Shown one piece after another: positions 18,585 to 27,585 of a DNA stretch of 64,000 bases. The notes beneath the pieces are model-generated. The model was not told where the DNA came from and searched no databases. It worked only from the letters and a program-made list of their open reading frames with translations. The stretch is from NCBI GenBank assembly GCA_019637395.1, contig JAHBVR010000010.1:265402-329401 (forward strand). The letters run 5' to 3'. Each line of letters begins with the position of its first letter. Within the stretch, counting starts at the first letter, position 1. This stretch comes from Vulcanimicrobiota bacterium. GTDB taxonomy: Bacteria; Vulcanimicrobiota; Xenobia; Xenobiales; JADMJV01. The position numbers were made by a program, and so were the translations under genes.

Positions 18585-19168
18585 AGAGCGCCGGCTGCCA
18601 GTTCGGGATTGGGAGAGGCCGTCAAACTGGTCGATTGCGTCCCCGAGGTCCAACTCAGGCGCACGGCCCCTTCCAGCTTCTCCACCTTCAGGGTATCCAC
18701 GGCCATGAAGCGCAGGTCCTTCTCCAGAGAATCGCGGGCCAGGATCTGCTGCAAAGCCGTCGGCTCGATGGCCAGCACCCGGTCTCCCGGTAGCGGTGGC
18801 GTGGCCGGCAGCCGGCGCCGCAGCAAACGGCCGTCCTGGACAGCGTAATGCAAGACCTGGTTGCACTTCCACAGGTTCTGGTCGCTCAACTCCAGCACGG
18901 GCAGCAAGGCGACGGAAGTGGAGTCCACGCTGACCCCCGCCGGCGGGGTCGTTTCCAGGTCAGCTCGGAACTGGCGCCCGAACTGCAGCCCCAACAGCTC
19001 CTCATTAACCTCCGCCGTCAAGGGGCGAGACTTGCGTAAGAGTTCGATGACCACTTCGCTGCTGATAAGCAGAACCACCAGGGCCAGGGCCATGGCCACC
19101 AGCACCTCCACCAGGCTGAACCCTTGCTTGCCTCGTCTGCGCTGCAAAATCGGCCTCCTTCCGCTCAA
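18581..19168 (-). CDS. Pseudopilin (type II secretion/minor pilin type)
   Basis: A 195-residue protein with a textbook class III leader, RRRGKQG-FSLVEVLVAMALAL: cleavage after G16, Glu at +5, and a hydrophobic helix to about residue 40. The C-terminal domain contains two candidate strands and one Cys, with no specific family match. It overlaps the upstream propeller lipoprotein and the downstream kinase by 4 bp each, so it is translated as part of one polycistron. This is one of seven pilin-like genes in the first 25 kb. Confidence 0.85.
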   Translation of the reverse strand: MSGRRPILQRRRGKQGFSLVEVLVAMALALVVLLISSEVVIELLRKSRPLTAEVNEELLGLQFGRQFRADLETTPPAGVSVDSTSVALLPVLELSDQNLWKCNQVLHYAVQDGRLLRRRLPATPPLPGDRVLAIEPTALQQILARDSLEKDLRFMAVDTLKVEKLEGAVRLSWTSGTQSTSLTASPNPELAAGAL

Positions 19169-20544
19169 AGAGTAAATAACGGGTTGGCCACCGAGAAGAT
19201 ATCCTGGCGGTTATTGGTGTCGTTTTCCACCAGGTTGGTGGCCTGGCTGGCAAAAACGATGCGCGAACCGTCGGCGCTGATGCGGGGAGAGCCACAGCGG
19301 CCGTTGGGCGGGGTGAATCCCAGTCCCCAGGAGACGCGTTTGCACACATTATTGAGCGTGTCGTAAACATAGACGTCCAGGAAACCATTGGTGTCGGAGC
19401 CGTCCAGATTGGTGGAGTCGGACTGAAAGACGACGAAGCGGCCGTCCCCGGAGATGCCCGGAAAGTCCGAGTCGCCATTGCCCTGGGTTCCGTCGCTGGC
19501 CACCGAGACCCGCCGGGTGGTGCCGGTCATCGTGTCGCGCACAAAGATGTCAGAAAACCCATTGGTGTCTCCGGCCACCAGGTTGCTGGCCTCCGAGTCA
19601 AAGACCACGAAGCGGCCGTTGCTGCTCAGAGCGACGCTATCGCTGAATCCGCCCAGGAAGCCGGAGTTGTTGTTGGCGGGAACGCCCCCCAGACCCACGC
19701 TGATCAAGGTGGTGGCGCCGGTGGCCGGCTGCTTCAAGAAGACATCGCGGAACCCGTTGGTGTCACCGGTTACCAGGTTAGTGGCCTCCGAAATAAAGGC
19801 CACGAAATTGCCGTCCTTGGAAATTTCAGCCCCGTAAGAATCGCCGTCACCTTGCACGCCAGCTGAATCTGTGCTAATCAGGCTAATGCTATTGGTGCTG
19901 ATAATACGTAAGAAAACATCTTCGAAACCATTAGTGTCAACGGGCACCAGATTAGTGGCCAGGGATTCAAAGGAGACCCGGTCCCCATCTGCGGAGATCC
20001 CGACATTGGCACTGCTTTCGTTGCCCTGCACGCCTCCCGCCGACACGCTCAGACGCACAATGGCACCACTGCTGCGATCTTTGCGAAAGGTGTCGATGAA
20101 GAAATTGGTGTCGCCCGGCACCAGTGTCTGGGCAGCCGACTGGAAGGCCACGAACTGGCCGCTGGCCGAAACTTTGGCTTGTACGCTGCCGCCCACGGTG
20201 GGGGCGACTCCGGCGGCGTCGGTGCTGACGATGGCCAGAGTCTGAGCGGTCCGATCTCGGGCAAAAACGGCCCCGTTGGGATTGGCTCCGAAGGCAAAGG
20301 ACTCAAACACGATCAGGCCACCGTTGGCAGTGATATCCGGAGTCCCTCCATCCCCCTGGGCCTGGCTGCTGTCCACACTCTCGCGCACGATGCCGGTGGT
20401 GGGAGTCGGCGTCGGGGTGGTTGTGGCTGTCGGCGAGACCGTTGGAAACGGGCCGGTCCACACGAACTGTTCGTCGCTGCCGCAGCCGTAGGCCAGCAGT
20501 GCGGCGCTCAACACGGCGGCACCTCGCCAGAAGTTCTTAGACAT
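19165..20544 (-). CDS. PD40-type beta-propeller lipoprotein
   Basis: A 459-residue protein with the lipobox LLAYGC (C21), a Pro/Thr-rich linker (PTATTTPTPTPTT), then at least seven blades of about 55 residues. Each blade carries G-x-F-V-A-F-x-S-x-A-x-N-L and DTNGF-x-DVF motifs, for example NFVAFISEATNLVTGDTNGF. This is the WD40-like PD40 arrangement found in TolB-like and dispersed-repeat surface proteins; the repeated D-x-N-G could bind calcium. It would be anchored in a membrane facing the periplasm or exterior. It sits inside the pilin/kinase operon, so it is a plausible surface component. Confidence 0.8.
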   Translation of the reverse strand: MSKNFWRGAAVLSAALLAYGCGSDEQFVWTGPFPTVSPTATTTPTPTPTTGIVRESVDSSQAQGDGGTPDITANGGLIVFESFAFGANPNGAVFARDRTAQTLAIVSTDAAGVAPTVGGSVQAKVSASGQFVAFQSAAQTLVPGDTNFFIDTFRKDRSSGAIVRLSVSAGGVQGNESSANVGISADGDRVSFESLATNLVPVDTNGFEDVFLRIISTNSISLISTDSAGVQGDGDSYGAEISKDGNFVAFISEATNLVTGDTNGFRDVFLKQPATGATTLISVGLGGVPANNNSGFLGGFSDSVALSSNGRFVVFDSEASNLVAGDTNGFSDIFVRDTMTGTTRRVSVASDGTQGNGDSDFPGISGDGRFVVFQSDSTNLDGSDTNGFLDVYVYDTLNNVCKRVSWGLGFTPPNGRCGSPRISADGSRIVFASQATNLVENDTNNRQDIFSVANPLFTL

Positions 20545-20547
20545 CAG

Positions 20548-22149
20548 TTACCTCCAGGAAATCTGTTGAATGGGCAAGCTCAGTCGCAACTGGCTCTCTT
20601 TGGCGATAAATTTATTCAGATCCAGCGAAAAATGCCCCTCGGCCAGGGACTTGCGCTCCAGTTCTTTCTGATACTCTTCGTCGAGCCGGGCAACCTGGGG
20701 CTTGAGGTTTTCGATGGCCTTAGCTTGCTGCTGAGTGAAGAAGGTTCGCCAGTCGCTATAGGGCTGGGGGGGGAGTTGCCCTGTCCGCTCCATGGTTCTG
20801 GCCCCTTCTTCGGCACTGGCAAAAACATCTAATCTCCAGGCCATAGGTACGTGGGTGGCGTCCACCCGCTCGACGTTGAATCCGCCCTGGCCGTTGTTCA
20901 TGCTCGGGTCAAAGAAGTCCTGAGCCCCGCCCACTTTCACTCCCTGCCCCCTTCCGTCATCGGCGGGCGCGAAGGGGAGCAGCGGATACTTGATGGCAAA
21001 ACTCTGGCCCACTTCGCTCTGCAGAGCGGTGACATTGTTCATCTTCAAAGGAGCGGCGGAGCTGCCGGAGTCGGATAGGAAAGCACCGACCAGCGTGATC
21101 TTCTCGGCGGTGAACTGGCCCTGGCAGTAGAGCAGGCCATAGAGGTAGGTATCCGGACCCTTGCCCCGCACCGTTAGATCCCCGGTACAGCAGACCGCCA
21201 GCTCCTGATTGGAGCGCAGCGCCACCCCGTCCTCGATGACCACGTTGCCGTCCACGAAGACAGCCCCCAGACCGGAGATTCCGCCCCGAATGTGCAAGTT
21301 ACCCTTGATGTAAAGCACCGCCTCGCTCAGTTCCAGGCCGCCGCTTTCAATGACCAGCCCGTCCGCCGCCCGGCACCAGCCACGCAACACGGTTCCCGGA
21401 CTGTTGGCCGGTAACTCCCGAAGAAAGGGCCGTCCGGCCGTATCATAACTCCTGACATCCAGGTGGGGCAGGTCCACCTTCTGATGCACCACCCCGCCGC
21501 GCACCACCGCCCCCCTCAGCTCGGCCCGCCCGGGTGTGCGCACCGCCCCCGCCACCGAGCTATTCCCCTCCAGCACCACGGCCGGATCGCCCGAGGACAA
21601 ACTGGCCACATCAGCCGGATGGAGATTTTCCATGGTCATCGGATTGGGCAATTCATCCGAGTTCCTGATCGCGCCCACCAAAAAATTCCCCGTGACCGTG
21701 ATCGGCCCGGTGGCCGCAATGGCAAATGGGTATTTGGGAGTGTGCAGAACGCATTTCAGGGCGCGTCGGGTCCTGCCCTGAACTCCCGTGGCCATCAATA
21801 AGACACTGTGGGCCGGCACCGGCTGCTGCCCGAAGCCCATGGTGGGCTTGTCGGCGGCGTAATTGTTGATGGAATACGGCTCCTCTGGGGAAATGGCGAA
21901 GCTCAGCTTGCCCTTGGCTCCGTCCGGCATCTCGACTTGAAGCGGCCGGGCAAACTCAAAATCTCGTTGTACTTCAGCAATTCCCATCTGCAGTACACTA
22001 CGCGCCGCCTGCAGTGCGGCCTCCTCCTGGCGAAAAAAATTCATCTGAGTAGCGTTTCCGTAACTGGCCTGGAGAATAGCAGCTAACACCGAAGCCACCA
22101 GGGCCAGCACCATCAGGACATAAAGGAGAACGTGGCCTCGTCTCCTCAT
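20548..22149 (-). CDS. Large PilX/GspK-like protein with a beta-solenoid region
   Basis: A 533-residue protein beginning MRRRGHVLLYVLMVLALVA, a short basic leader plus one hydrophobic helix without Glu+5, as in PilX/GspK proteins. A following helix (EAALQAARSVLQMGIAEVQRDF) strengthens that match. Residues 150-370 are rich in short V/G strands (VLEGNSSVAGAVRTPGRAEL, LYIKGNLHIRGGISGLG) that look like a left- or right-handed beta-solenoid of bactofilin or polymer type. The C-terminal 80 residues are helical. It overlaps the response regulator upstream by ATGA. It may cap a pseudopilus. Confidence 0.7.
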   Translation of the reverse strand: MRRRGHVLLYVLMVLALVASVLAAILQASYGNATQMNFFRQEEAALQAARSVLQMGIAEVQRDFEFARPLQVEMPDGAKGKLSFAISPEEPYSINNYAADKPTMGFGQQPVPAHSVLLMATGVQGRTRRALKCVLHTPKYPFAIAATGPITVTGNFLVGAIRNSDELPNPMTMENLHPADVASLSSGDPAVVLEGNSSVAGAVRTPGRAELRGAVVRGGVVHQKVDLPHLDVRSYDTAGRPFLRELPANSPGTVLRGWCRAADGLVIESGGLELSEAVLYIKGNLHIRGGISGLGAVFVDGNVVIEDGVALRSNQELAVCCTGDLTVRGKGPDTYLYGLLYCQGQFTAEKITLVGAFLSDSGSSAAPLKMNNVTALQSEVGQSFAIKYPLLPFAPADDGRGQGVKVGGAQDFFDPSMNNGQGGFNVERVDATHVPMAWRLDVFASAEEGARTMERTGQLPPQPYSDWRTFFTQQQAKAIENLKPQVARLDEEYQKELERKSLAEGHFSLDLNKFIAKESQLRLSLPIQQISWR

Positions 22150-23090
22150 GGCGCCCCTCTGGTGGCGGCCAGTTCGGGCAGTTCAAATTCCGCTGGCAAG
22201 CCGCCGCTGTAGGAGCGATCCCAGCAAAATCGGTAAAAGGAGGTCAGGGCGGGGGATGCTTCGCGCATCTCCAAGGGAGTGACCCGAACCACTGTCACCG
22301 AGGATAAATGCTCCGCCGCCATTGCCCCCTGGACGATTCGTTCGTACAGCACATTGAATTCGTTCTGTGGGATTTCGGACTGCTCGGAAGGCTGTACCTT
22401 CTGATCCTCGGCCCAGGACTCCATGTGCGAGCGCGCTTGCTGCAACGCCGCAATCCATTCCGCTACCGGCGCTCCCACAAAATCCTGACGCCGGGCCGTC
22501 AAATAAGAAAGTTCCACCTTTTCAAAGAGCTGCCAACAAGCCAGGGCGGTCGTGCGCAGTAACTTGCGAGAACGGATCAGAGTATAGAAGCTCTGTAGAA
22601 ACTCCCCACGGACCTGCTCGAGCTTCTGCATCGAATGAGTCTGCAGTGCCTTGAGACGATTCTGAACCAATTGTTTAGGTAATTGCAAAAGCCGATTGAG
22701 CAGGCCTTCGTTGAAGTGCTGCGTTTGGCGGCTTTTGCTGCAGCGACTTAGCGCTTTGCGCAACTCCTCGTGATCGAACGGTTTATAGAGATAATTTTGG
22801 ACCAACAATTTCGCCGCTCGCAGCGGCACTTGCTCGTCCGCATAGCCCGTCATCACCACGCATTGAGCCTGAGGGCGGTATTGTTTGAGCTTGGACACCA
22901 CCTCGACCCCGTCCATCTCACCGGGCAGGCGCACGTCGGTCAAAATTACGTCAAAAGGAAAGTCTCGACCCATCCTCAGGGCCGCCGAACCGTCTTCAGC
23001 GGTCTGGATCTCAAACTCTTCATCCAGGGTCTCGGCAAGCAATTCCCTCAGATTCTCGTCATCTTCAATGATGAGGAGGCGGGGCTTCAT
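22146..23090 (-). CDS. Response regulator with an uncharacterised helical C-terminal region (paralogue)
   Basis: A 314-residue protein. ATG at 23090 overlaps the GspF stop as ATGA and gives MKPRLLIIEDDE. The receiver residues D10/D11, D52, T81 and K103 are in exactly the same positions as in the regulator at 678. The C-terminal about 190 residues are helical and alignable with that protein's tail (ALACWQLFEKVELSYL) but match no known output domain. No histidine kinase is adjacent, so the kinase at 1539 or an unlinked kinase may serve it. Its position inside the pilin operon points to control of assembly rather than transcription; this is inference. Confidence 0.85.
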   Translation of the reverse strand: MKPRLLIIEDDENLRELLAETLDEEFEIQTAEDGSAALRMGRDFPFDVILTDVRLPGEMDGVEVVSKLKQYRPQAQCVVMTGYADEQVPLRAAKLLVQNYLYKPFDHEELRKALSRCSKSRQTQHFNEGLLNRLLQLPKQLVQNRLKALQTHSMQKLEQVRGEFLQSFYTLIRSRKLLRTTALACWQLFEKVELSYLTARRQDFVGAPVAEWIAALQQARSHMESWAEDQKVQPSEQSEIPQNEFNVLYERIVQGAMAAEHLSSVTVVRVTPLEMREASPALTSFYRFCWDRSYSGGLPAEFELPELAATRGAP

Positions 23091-24241
23091 AGGCTTCGCA
23101 GCACCTGATAGACGGGCCAAAGACCCAGAAGCGCCGCTCCCCCGCAGATCACTCCCTGCACTGTCATAATGGCGGGCTGCAGCAATGCCACCATGCGCTC
23201 TATTAAAGTATCAAATTCCGTTTCGGCGTGGCGTACGTAACTCTGCAGACAGCGGGGTAAAGTGCCGCTTTCCTCACCGGTGCTGACGAACTGCAAGAAG
23301 ATTTCAGGGAAAAATCCTGTACCCTCCAAAGCCTTGTGCAAACTGGCTCCGTCTTCAAGCGACCTGGTCACAATTTCCAAAATCGTTTTTAGGAAGGGAC
23401 TCGGAGTACTGGTCAGCATCAGCCTCAAGCCTTGAGCCAGAGGAACCCCGGCTTCCAGCAAGTCGGCAATGTGGCGAGCCACAGCCACGGTGGGAGCAAT
23501 CCGCAGAAATTCCAAGCCGCGCCAGCGAAAAAGAATCTTTTCGAGCGAGTAGCGGTACCCTTTGCTGGCCCAGACCAGTGCCAGGGCCAAACAACCCAAA
23601 GCCAGCAAGACCCCCGCCAGCAAAAACCAGCGCACATCCAAAACCGTAAGCACCGTAGCCAGCCACGGGGGGGGCGGCGCCAGGCTGGCGGCGACCTCCA
23701 TCACCGGGCGCATGACCAGAAGGAGAACCAGGGTTAGAGCCACGGAGGTCACACATAAAAAGGCCGGGTAAGTGAGTTTCGATACCAAGGAGTCGCGCAG
23801 AGCGACTCGCTTTAACTCCTGCTCAGATAACTTGCCCAGGGCTGCGGGAACCGTGCCGGCTTCGTTGGCCACCACCATCGCGCTGATTTGATAGGGAGTG
23901 AATAGTTGGCTTTTCTCCATCGCCTTCGGCAACGAACCACCGGACTCCACTGTCTCCAGGCAGACTTCCAGTGCCTTCGGGCCACCCTGACAGAGAACTC
24001 TCAAAGCCCTCACAATGGGCATGTTGCCATCCAGCATTACGCTAAGGCAGAGTAGATTCCGACTTCGCTCCCGTGGGCTCCAAGGAGCGCCCCGATTGAA
24101 CCTCTCGACACCTCGCCGGAAAACCTCTTGCCAGGACTCCCTCGCGGGACGATTTTTTGCGTCCAGGAGGGAGCGCCCGCGAGGACTTCGCAGTCGAAGC
24201 CCGGCGATCTCCTTTTCCAGTTGCGCTCCTGCATCCGACAT
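23087..24241 (-). CDS. GspF/PilC-type platform protein (second copy)
   Basis: A 384-residue protein with two GspF-like domains (LCLSVMLDGNMPIVRALRVL and VARHIADLLEAGVPLAQGLR) and three membrane segments (ALTLVLLLVMRPVM, WFLLAGVLLALGCLALALVW, C-terminal GVICGGAALLGLWPVY). It is clearly diverged from the copy at 8005. It heads the seven-gene minus-strand operon and is divergent from the short pilin-like gene at 24299. Two platform proteins imply two separate assembly systems or a heteromeric one. No matching ATPase is present in the window. Confidence 0.88.
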   Translation of the reverse strand: MSDAGAQLEKEIAGLRLRSPRGRSLLDAKNRPARESWQEVFRRGVERFNRGAPWSPRERSRNLLCLSVMLDGNMPIVRALRVLCQGGPKALEVCLETVESGGSLPKAMEKSQLFTPYQISAMVVANEAGTVPAALGKLSEQELKRVALRDSLVSKLTYPAFLCVTSVALTLVLLLVMRPVMEVAASLAPPPPWLATVLTVLDVRWFLLAGVLLALGCLALALVWASKGYRYSLEKILFRWRGLEFLRIAPTVAVARHIADLLEAGVPLAQGLRLMLTSTPSPFLKTILEIVTRSLEDGASLHKALEGTGFFPEIFLQFVSTGEESGTLPRCLQSYVRHAETEFDTLIERMVALLQPAIMTVQGVICGGAALLGLWPVYQVLRSL

Positions 24242-24298
24242 TTAACTGATTTTGACACCTACTTCAGCAACGCCTCCCCAGTATGCTAGATTAAAAAG

Positions 24299-24664
24299 AT
24301 GCATCGACGCTCTGGCATTCTGACCGAGGCTATCATTTCCCAGCAAATCCTGGTGATTCTCCTCATCCTGGCGACAGGGATCCTGATCACGGCAATCATG
24401 AGAGAACGAAAATCCCGGCAAACGGCATACGCCTGGGCCCTCGCTCAAGAAATCTTGCAAGAAACCGATTGGGGGCAAAAACCGGAGGCTAAATCCGTCG
24501 AACGTGCCGGAGTTCTGTATACGGCAAAGACAGCCTGGACACCAATCTCGCCCGGTTACCCGCCGGAACGGAGCCAGCTTCTTCGGGTGGAGGTTGCCTG
24601 GAAAGACGGAGACGTCACCTTTGCAACGGTGAAACGACCTCAACTGGGCCAACCCCAACCCTAG
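24299..24664 (+). CDS. Small pilin-like protein with an offset leader
   Basis: A 121-residue protein. The N-terminus MHRRSGILTEAIISQQILVILLILATG has a basic leader, Gly, and a hydrophobic helix. However, the Glu is at +4 if cut after G6, or +5 if cut after S5, so processing is uncertain. The size and the PGYPPERSQLLRVEVAWKDG tail resemble small GspI/PilV-type pseudopilins. It is divergent from the GspF-led operon by 57 bp and may share its control. The next gene starts 94 bp downstream and is unrelated. Confidence 0.65.
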   Translation: MHRRSGILTEAIISQQILVILLILATGILITAIMRERKSRQTAYAWALAQEILQETDWGQKPEAKSVERAGVLYTAKTAWTPISPGYPPERSQLLRVEVAWKDGDVTFATVKRPQLGQPQP

Positions 24665-24758
24665 CCTATACGAAGAATCTGGTCCCCACCACCATCAGGG
24701 GGCCAGTGCACTGATCCTGGTCATACTCCGCCTGTGGGAGTCAGTCTAGACTGCTCCT

Positions 24759-25754
24759 ATGCGCACCGCCTTTTTCAGCACTCATCGCTTCGATCGTGAT
24801 TCCTTTCAAACAAACGAGCACGACATCAGCTTCTTCGAAGCCTCCCTGGATGATTCGACAAGCTCGCTGGCCACAGGCTTTCCCGCCGTCTGCGCCTTCG
24901 TGAACGACCGCCTGAATACGGCGGTGCTGCACAAGCTCAAAGCGGGAGGCACGCAGTATATCGTGCTGCGCTCGGCCGGCTTCAACCACGTGGATCTGGA
25001 GTCGGCCACGCAGCTCGGCCTCAAGGTGGCCCGTGTGCCGGCCTATTCGCCCAATTCCGTCGCCGAACACACAGTAGGCCTTATGCTGTGCCTGAACCGC
25101 AAGCTGCATCGCGCCTATGCCCGCACCCGCGAGCATAATTTTCTCCTCGACGGACTGCTGGGCTTTGACTTCTGCGGACGCACCGTGGGCCTGGTTGGGG
25201 CCGGAAAAATTGGCGGTCTGGTCCAAAAGATCATGCAGGCTTTCGGCTGCCGGGTCCTGGTCTCCGACCCCGCCCTGCCCGACTCGCTGGAGCTGGCGGA
25301 ACTGCTGAGCCAGAGCGATATCGTAAGTCTGCACTGTCCCCTGACACCCGCCACCCACCATCTTATTGGCAGAGCTCAACTGGCGGTTATGAAACCAGGA
25401 GCTATGCTCATCAATACGGGTCGAGGCGGGTTAATCGACAGCCGGGCCGTGTTGGCCGCCCTGAAGTCCGGCCAACTGGGCGCCCTGGGGTTGGACGTCT
25501 ATGAAGAAGAGGAGTCCCACTTTTTCCGTGACCTGTCGGACAAACCCCTCCAGGACGACATCCTGGCTCGGCTGCTAACCTTTCCCAACGTACTCATCAC
25601 CGCCCACCAAGGATTCTTTACTCAAGAAGCGCTCGCCAACATCGCCCGAACGACACTGGAGAACCTCAGCTCCTTTGAAAGGAAAGGAGAAGCCCCTGGC
25701 CCCAACCGTCTACCCTACCATGGAGCTTCGGCTCTAAGTTCCTCCAGCGAATAA
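24759..25754 (+). CDS. ldhA: D-lactate dehydrogenase (2-hydroxyacid dehydrogenase family)
   Basis: A 331-residue protein aligning along its length with what I recall of E. coli LdhA. Examples are the N-terminal FFSTHRFDRDSF, RSAGFNHVDLESATQLGLKV, and the NAD loop GAGKIG (147-152) with D170 after the second strand. Also present are HCPLTP, NTGRGGLIDS with the substrate Arg, and ITAHQGF with catalytic His283. It reduces pyruvate to D-lactate with NADH in the cytosol. ATG start. It is monocistronic and overlaps the convergent glycosyltransferase by 40 bp at the 3' ends. Confidence 0.93.
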   Translation: MRTAFFSTHRFDRDSFQTNEHDISFFEASLDDSTSSLATGFPAVCAFVNDRLNTAVLHKLKAGGTQYIVLRSAGFNHVDLESATQLGLKVARVPAYSPNSVAEHTVGLMLCLNRKLHRAYARTREHNFLLDGLLGFDFCGRTVGLVGAGKIGGLVQKIMQAFGCRVLVSDPALPDSLELAELLSQSDIVSLHCPLTPATHHLIGRAQLAVMKPGAMLINTGRGGLIDSRAVLAALKSGQLGALGLDVYEEEESHFFRDLSDKPLQDDILARLLTFPNVLITAHQGFFTQEALANIARTTLENLSSFERKGEAPGPNRLPYHGASALSSSSE

Positions 25755-26839
25755 AAAGTGCCGCGCCAGACGATGCCCCCGCGCCGCATCCCCAACCAGC
25801 AAGATCTCAACATGATGAAGACCATCAGCACCCCGGCCAGCGGAAAAACCAGCCCGGCCCAACGAGGGCTCCCCAGCCCGGGAGCGCTACTCAGCGCGCA
25901 CACCTGCATGCACAGGAATCCCAACAGGCCCCACCAGAAAGAACCGCAGCTCCAAAGCCATAAGGGAGCCAGCGAGCCCACCAGCGTGATCAGCGAGGCC
26001 AGCGCCGCAAATCCCGGTGAATAGCCCAGGCCCCCAAAAGCGTTTTTTTCCAACACCTGGACCTGGTCGCGCAGTCCCGCCGCCCACCGCACCCGCACGG
26101 CCTGACCCGCGCCCACAAAGCCCTGGCGAAAACCCCGCCCCTTCACCAGTCGCCCCAGCTCCATATCATCCAGCACCTGCATGGCCAGTGCCGAATGACC
26201 GCCCAGCTGGCGGTAAACGGAAGCGCGCACCAGGTTAAAGGCTCCCACCCCCACATAAAAAGGCCCCGGACGGTCCACCAGGTCGGGACGGTAGCGGAAA
26301 AAGAAAGCGGTACAGAAGAAGCTCACAAAGATCTTCTCCCAAAACGTTCCGCACACCAGTCGAGGCCCCAGGCACAGATGGTCCAGTTTCCGCTCCATAG
26401 CCAGCGATACCGCCCGCTTGAGAGCATCCGGTTCAAAGTGAACATCCGCGTCAGTAAAAAGCAGCCATTCCCCCCGGGCCGCTCGACCGGCCAGCTGGAG
26501 CGCATGGGTCTTGCCCAGCCAGCGAGGCGGCAACTCCTGGACGTGCACCACACGGACCCGGCCGTCGCCGGCAGCCAGGCTTTCCATCAAGTCTCCGGTG
26601 GCGTCGCTCGAGCGGTCGTTGACCAGCACCACCTCCAGGTCGGGATAGTCCACCGCCAGCAAGGATTTGAGCGCCTCGACCAGGGTTGCTTGCTCGTTAC
26701 AGGCGGGAATCAAGACCGACAGCCTGGGCAGCTCGGCGGCCACTCGCTCCGGCAGCATTTCCAAACGCAGCGCCACCCGCACCTGGGTGATGGCCACCAG
26801 CACCCAGGCGATGGTGGCCAGCAGGGCCAGCCCGGTCAC
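25715..26839 (-). CDS. Family 2 membrane glycosyltransferase
   Basis: A 374-residue protein with an N-terminal membrane helix, then a GT-A fold: LSVLIPACNEQATLVEAL, VNDRSSDAT, the acceptor-side PPRWLGKTHALQLAG, and the DxD-like TDADVHF. Three or four C-terminal hydrophobic helices follow (about 275-355). The WLGK-x-H-A motif is shared with the CrtQ/CruC and hopanoid-type GT2 enzymes that act on carotenoid or lipid acceptors, but the acceptor cannot be set from sequence. The start overlaps the methionine aminopeptidase stop (ATGA), so the two are co-transcribed. Confidence 0.88.
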   Translation of the reverse strand: MTGLALLATIAWVLVAITQVRVALRLEMLPERVAAELPRLSVLIPACNEQATLVEALKSLLAVDYPDLEVVLVNDRSSDATGDLMESLAAGDGRVRVVHVQELPPRWLGKTHALQLAGRAARGEWLLFTDADVHFEPDALKRAVSLAMERKLDHLCLGPRLVCGTFWEKIFVSFFCTAFFFRYRPDLVDRPGPFYVGVGAFNLVRASVYRQLGGHSALAMQVLDDMELGRLVKGRGFRQGFVGAGQAVRVRWAAGLRDQVQVLEKNAFGGLGYSPGFAALASLITLVGSLAPLWLWSCGSFWWGLLGFLCMQVCALSSAPGLGSPRWAGLVFPLAGVLMVFIMLRSCWLGMRRGGIVWRGTFYSLEELRAEAPW

Positions 26840-27585
26840 GGCTTGAGCGTGAGAATCACCGGTTCGCGCTCGGTAATCAGCAGCGAATGCTCGAAGTGGG
26901 TGGACAGCGAACCGTCCTTGGTGCGCAAGGTCCAGCCGTCCTCGTCGGTGACGATCTCCTCGGTGCTCAGCGAGAGAATCGGCTCAATGGTGATCACCAT
27001 GCCAGCCTTCAGGCGGTCGGTGTAGCGGCGATCATAAAAATTGGGAACCACCGGGGCTTCATGGATGCTCTTGCCCACCCCGTGGCCGCACAGTTGGCGC
27101 AAGACCTTAAAGCCGGACTTTTTGACCACGGTCTCGATCGCCAATCCGATTTCCCAAATAGCCCGCCCCTGGCGAGCCAGGCTCAAGGCCTTGATCAGAG
27201 CCGTTTCGGAGCAGCGCGCCAGAGCGCTGGCCCGGGGGTCCACCGGAGCGACCAGCACGGTCCGGCAGGCGTCGGTTATCCAGCCTTCGGACTCGACGGT
27301 TACATCTACTTTGACAACGTCCCCCGGTCGAATCACGCGCGGTCCGGGGATGCCATGCACCGCTTCGTCATTGAGACTCAGGCAAATGTTCCCGGGAAAG
27401 TTGTAAACCTTGCGCGGGGCCGAAAAGGCACCCGCCTCCGCCATCATCTGGCCGGCCATATCGTCGATCGCCTGGGTAGTCACGCCTACTTTCACTTCGG
27501 CGCACAGTTTATCCAGCATACCGGCCACAATCAGCCCACAGCGCCGTAGTTTTTCCACCTCAGTGCGTCGCGTCACAAGGTTCAT
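26836..27585 (-). CDS. map: Methionine aminopeptidase, type I
   Basis: A 249-residue enzyme that removes the initiator Met from new proteins. All metal ligands are present in the expected order: D94 (VVKVDVTV), D105 (ITDAC), H168 (CGHGVGKSIHE), E201 (TIEPIL) and E232 (FEHSLLI), with substrate-side H77 in NDEAVHG. ATG at 27585 gives the usual start; the upstream open frame is not protein-like. The usual DVG after the first Asp is DVTVES here, a small variation. It is co-transcribed with the downstream GT2. The 490 bp upstream has no gene. Confidence 0.93.
   Translation of the reverse strand: MNLVTRRTEVEKLRRCGLIVAGMLDKLCAEVKVGVTTQAIDDMAGQMMAEAGAFSAPRKVYNFPGNICLSLNDEAVHGIPGPRVIRPGDVVKVDVTVESEGWITDACRTVLVAPVDPRASALARCSETALIKALSLARQGRAIWEIGLAIETVVKKSGFKVLRQLCGHGVGKSIHEAPVVPNFYDRRYTDRLKAGMVITIEPILSLSTEEIVTDEDGWTLRTKDGSLSTHFEHSLLITEREPVILTLKP

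Noticed and set aside
24251-24290. TTGACA plus TATGCT promoter before the small pilin gene
   Set aside because: The two boxes are about 24 bp apart, too far for a sigma-70 promoter.
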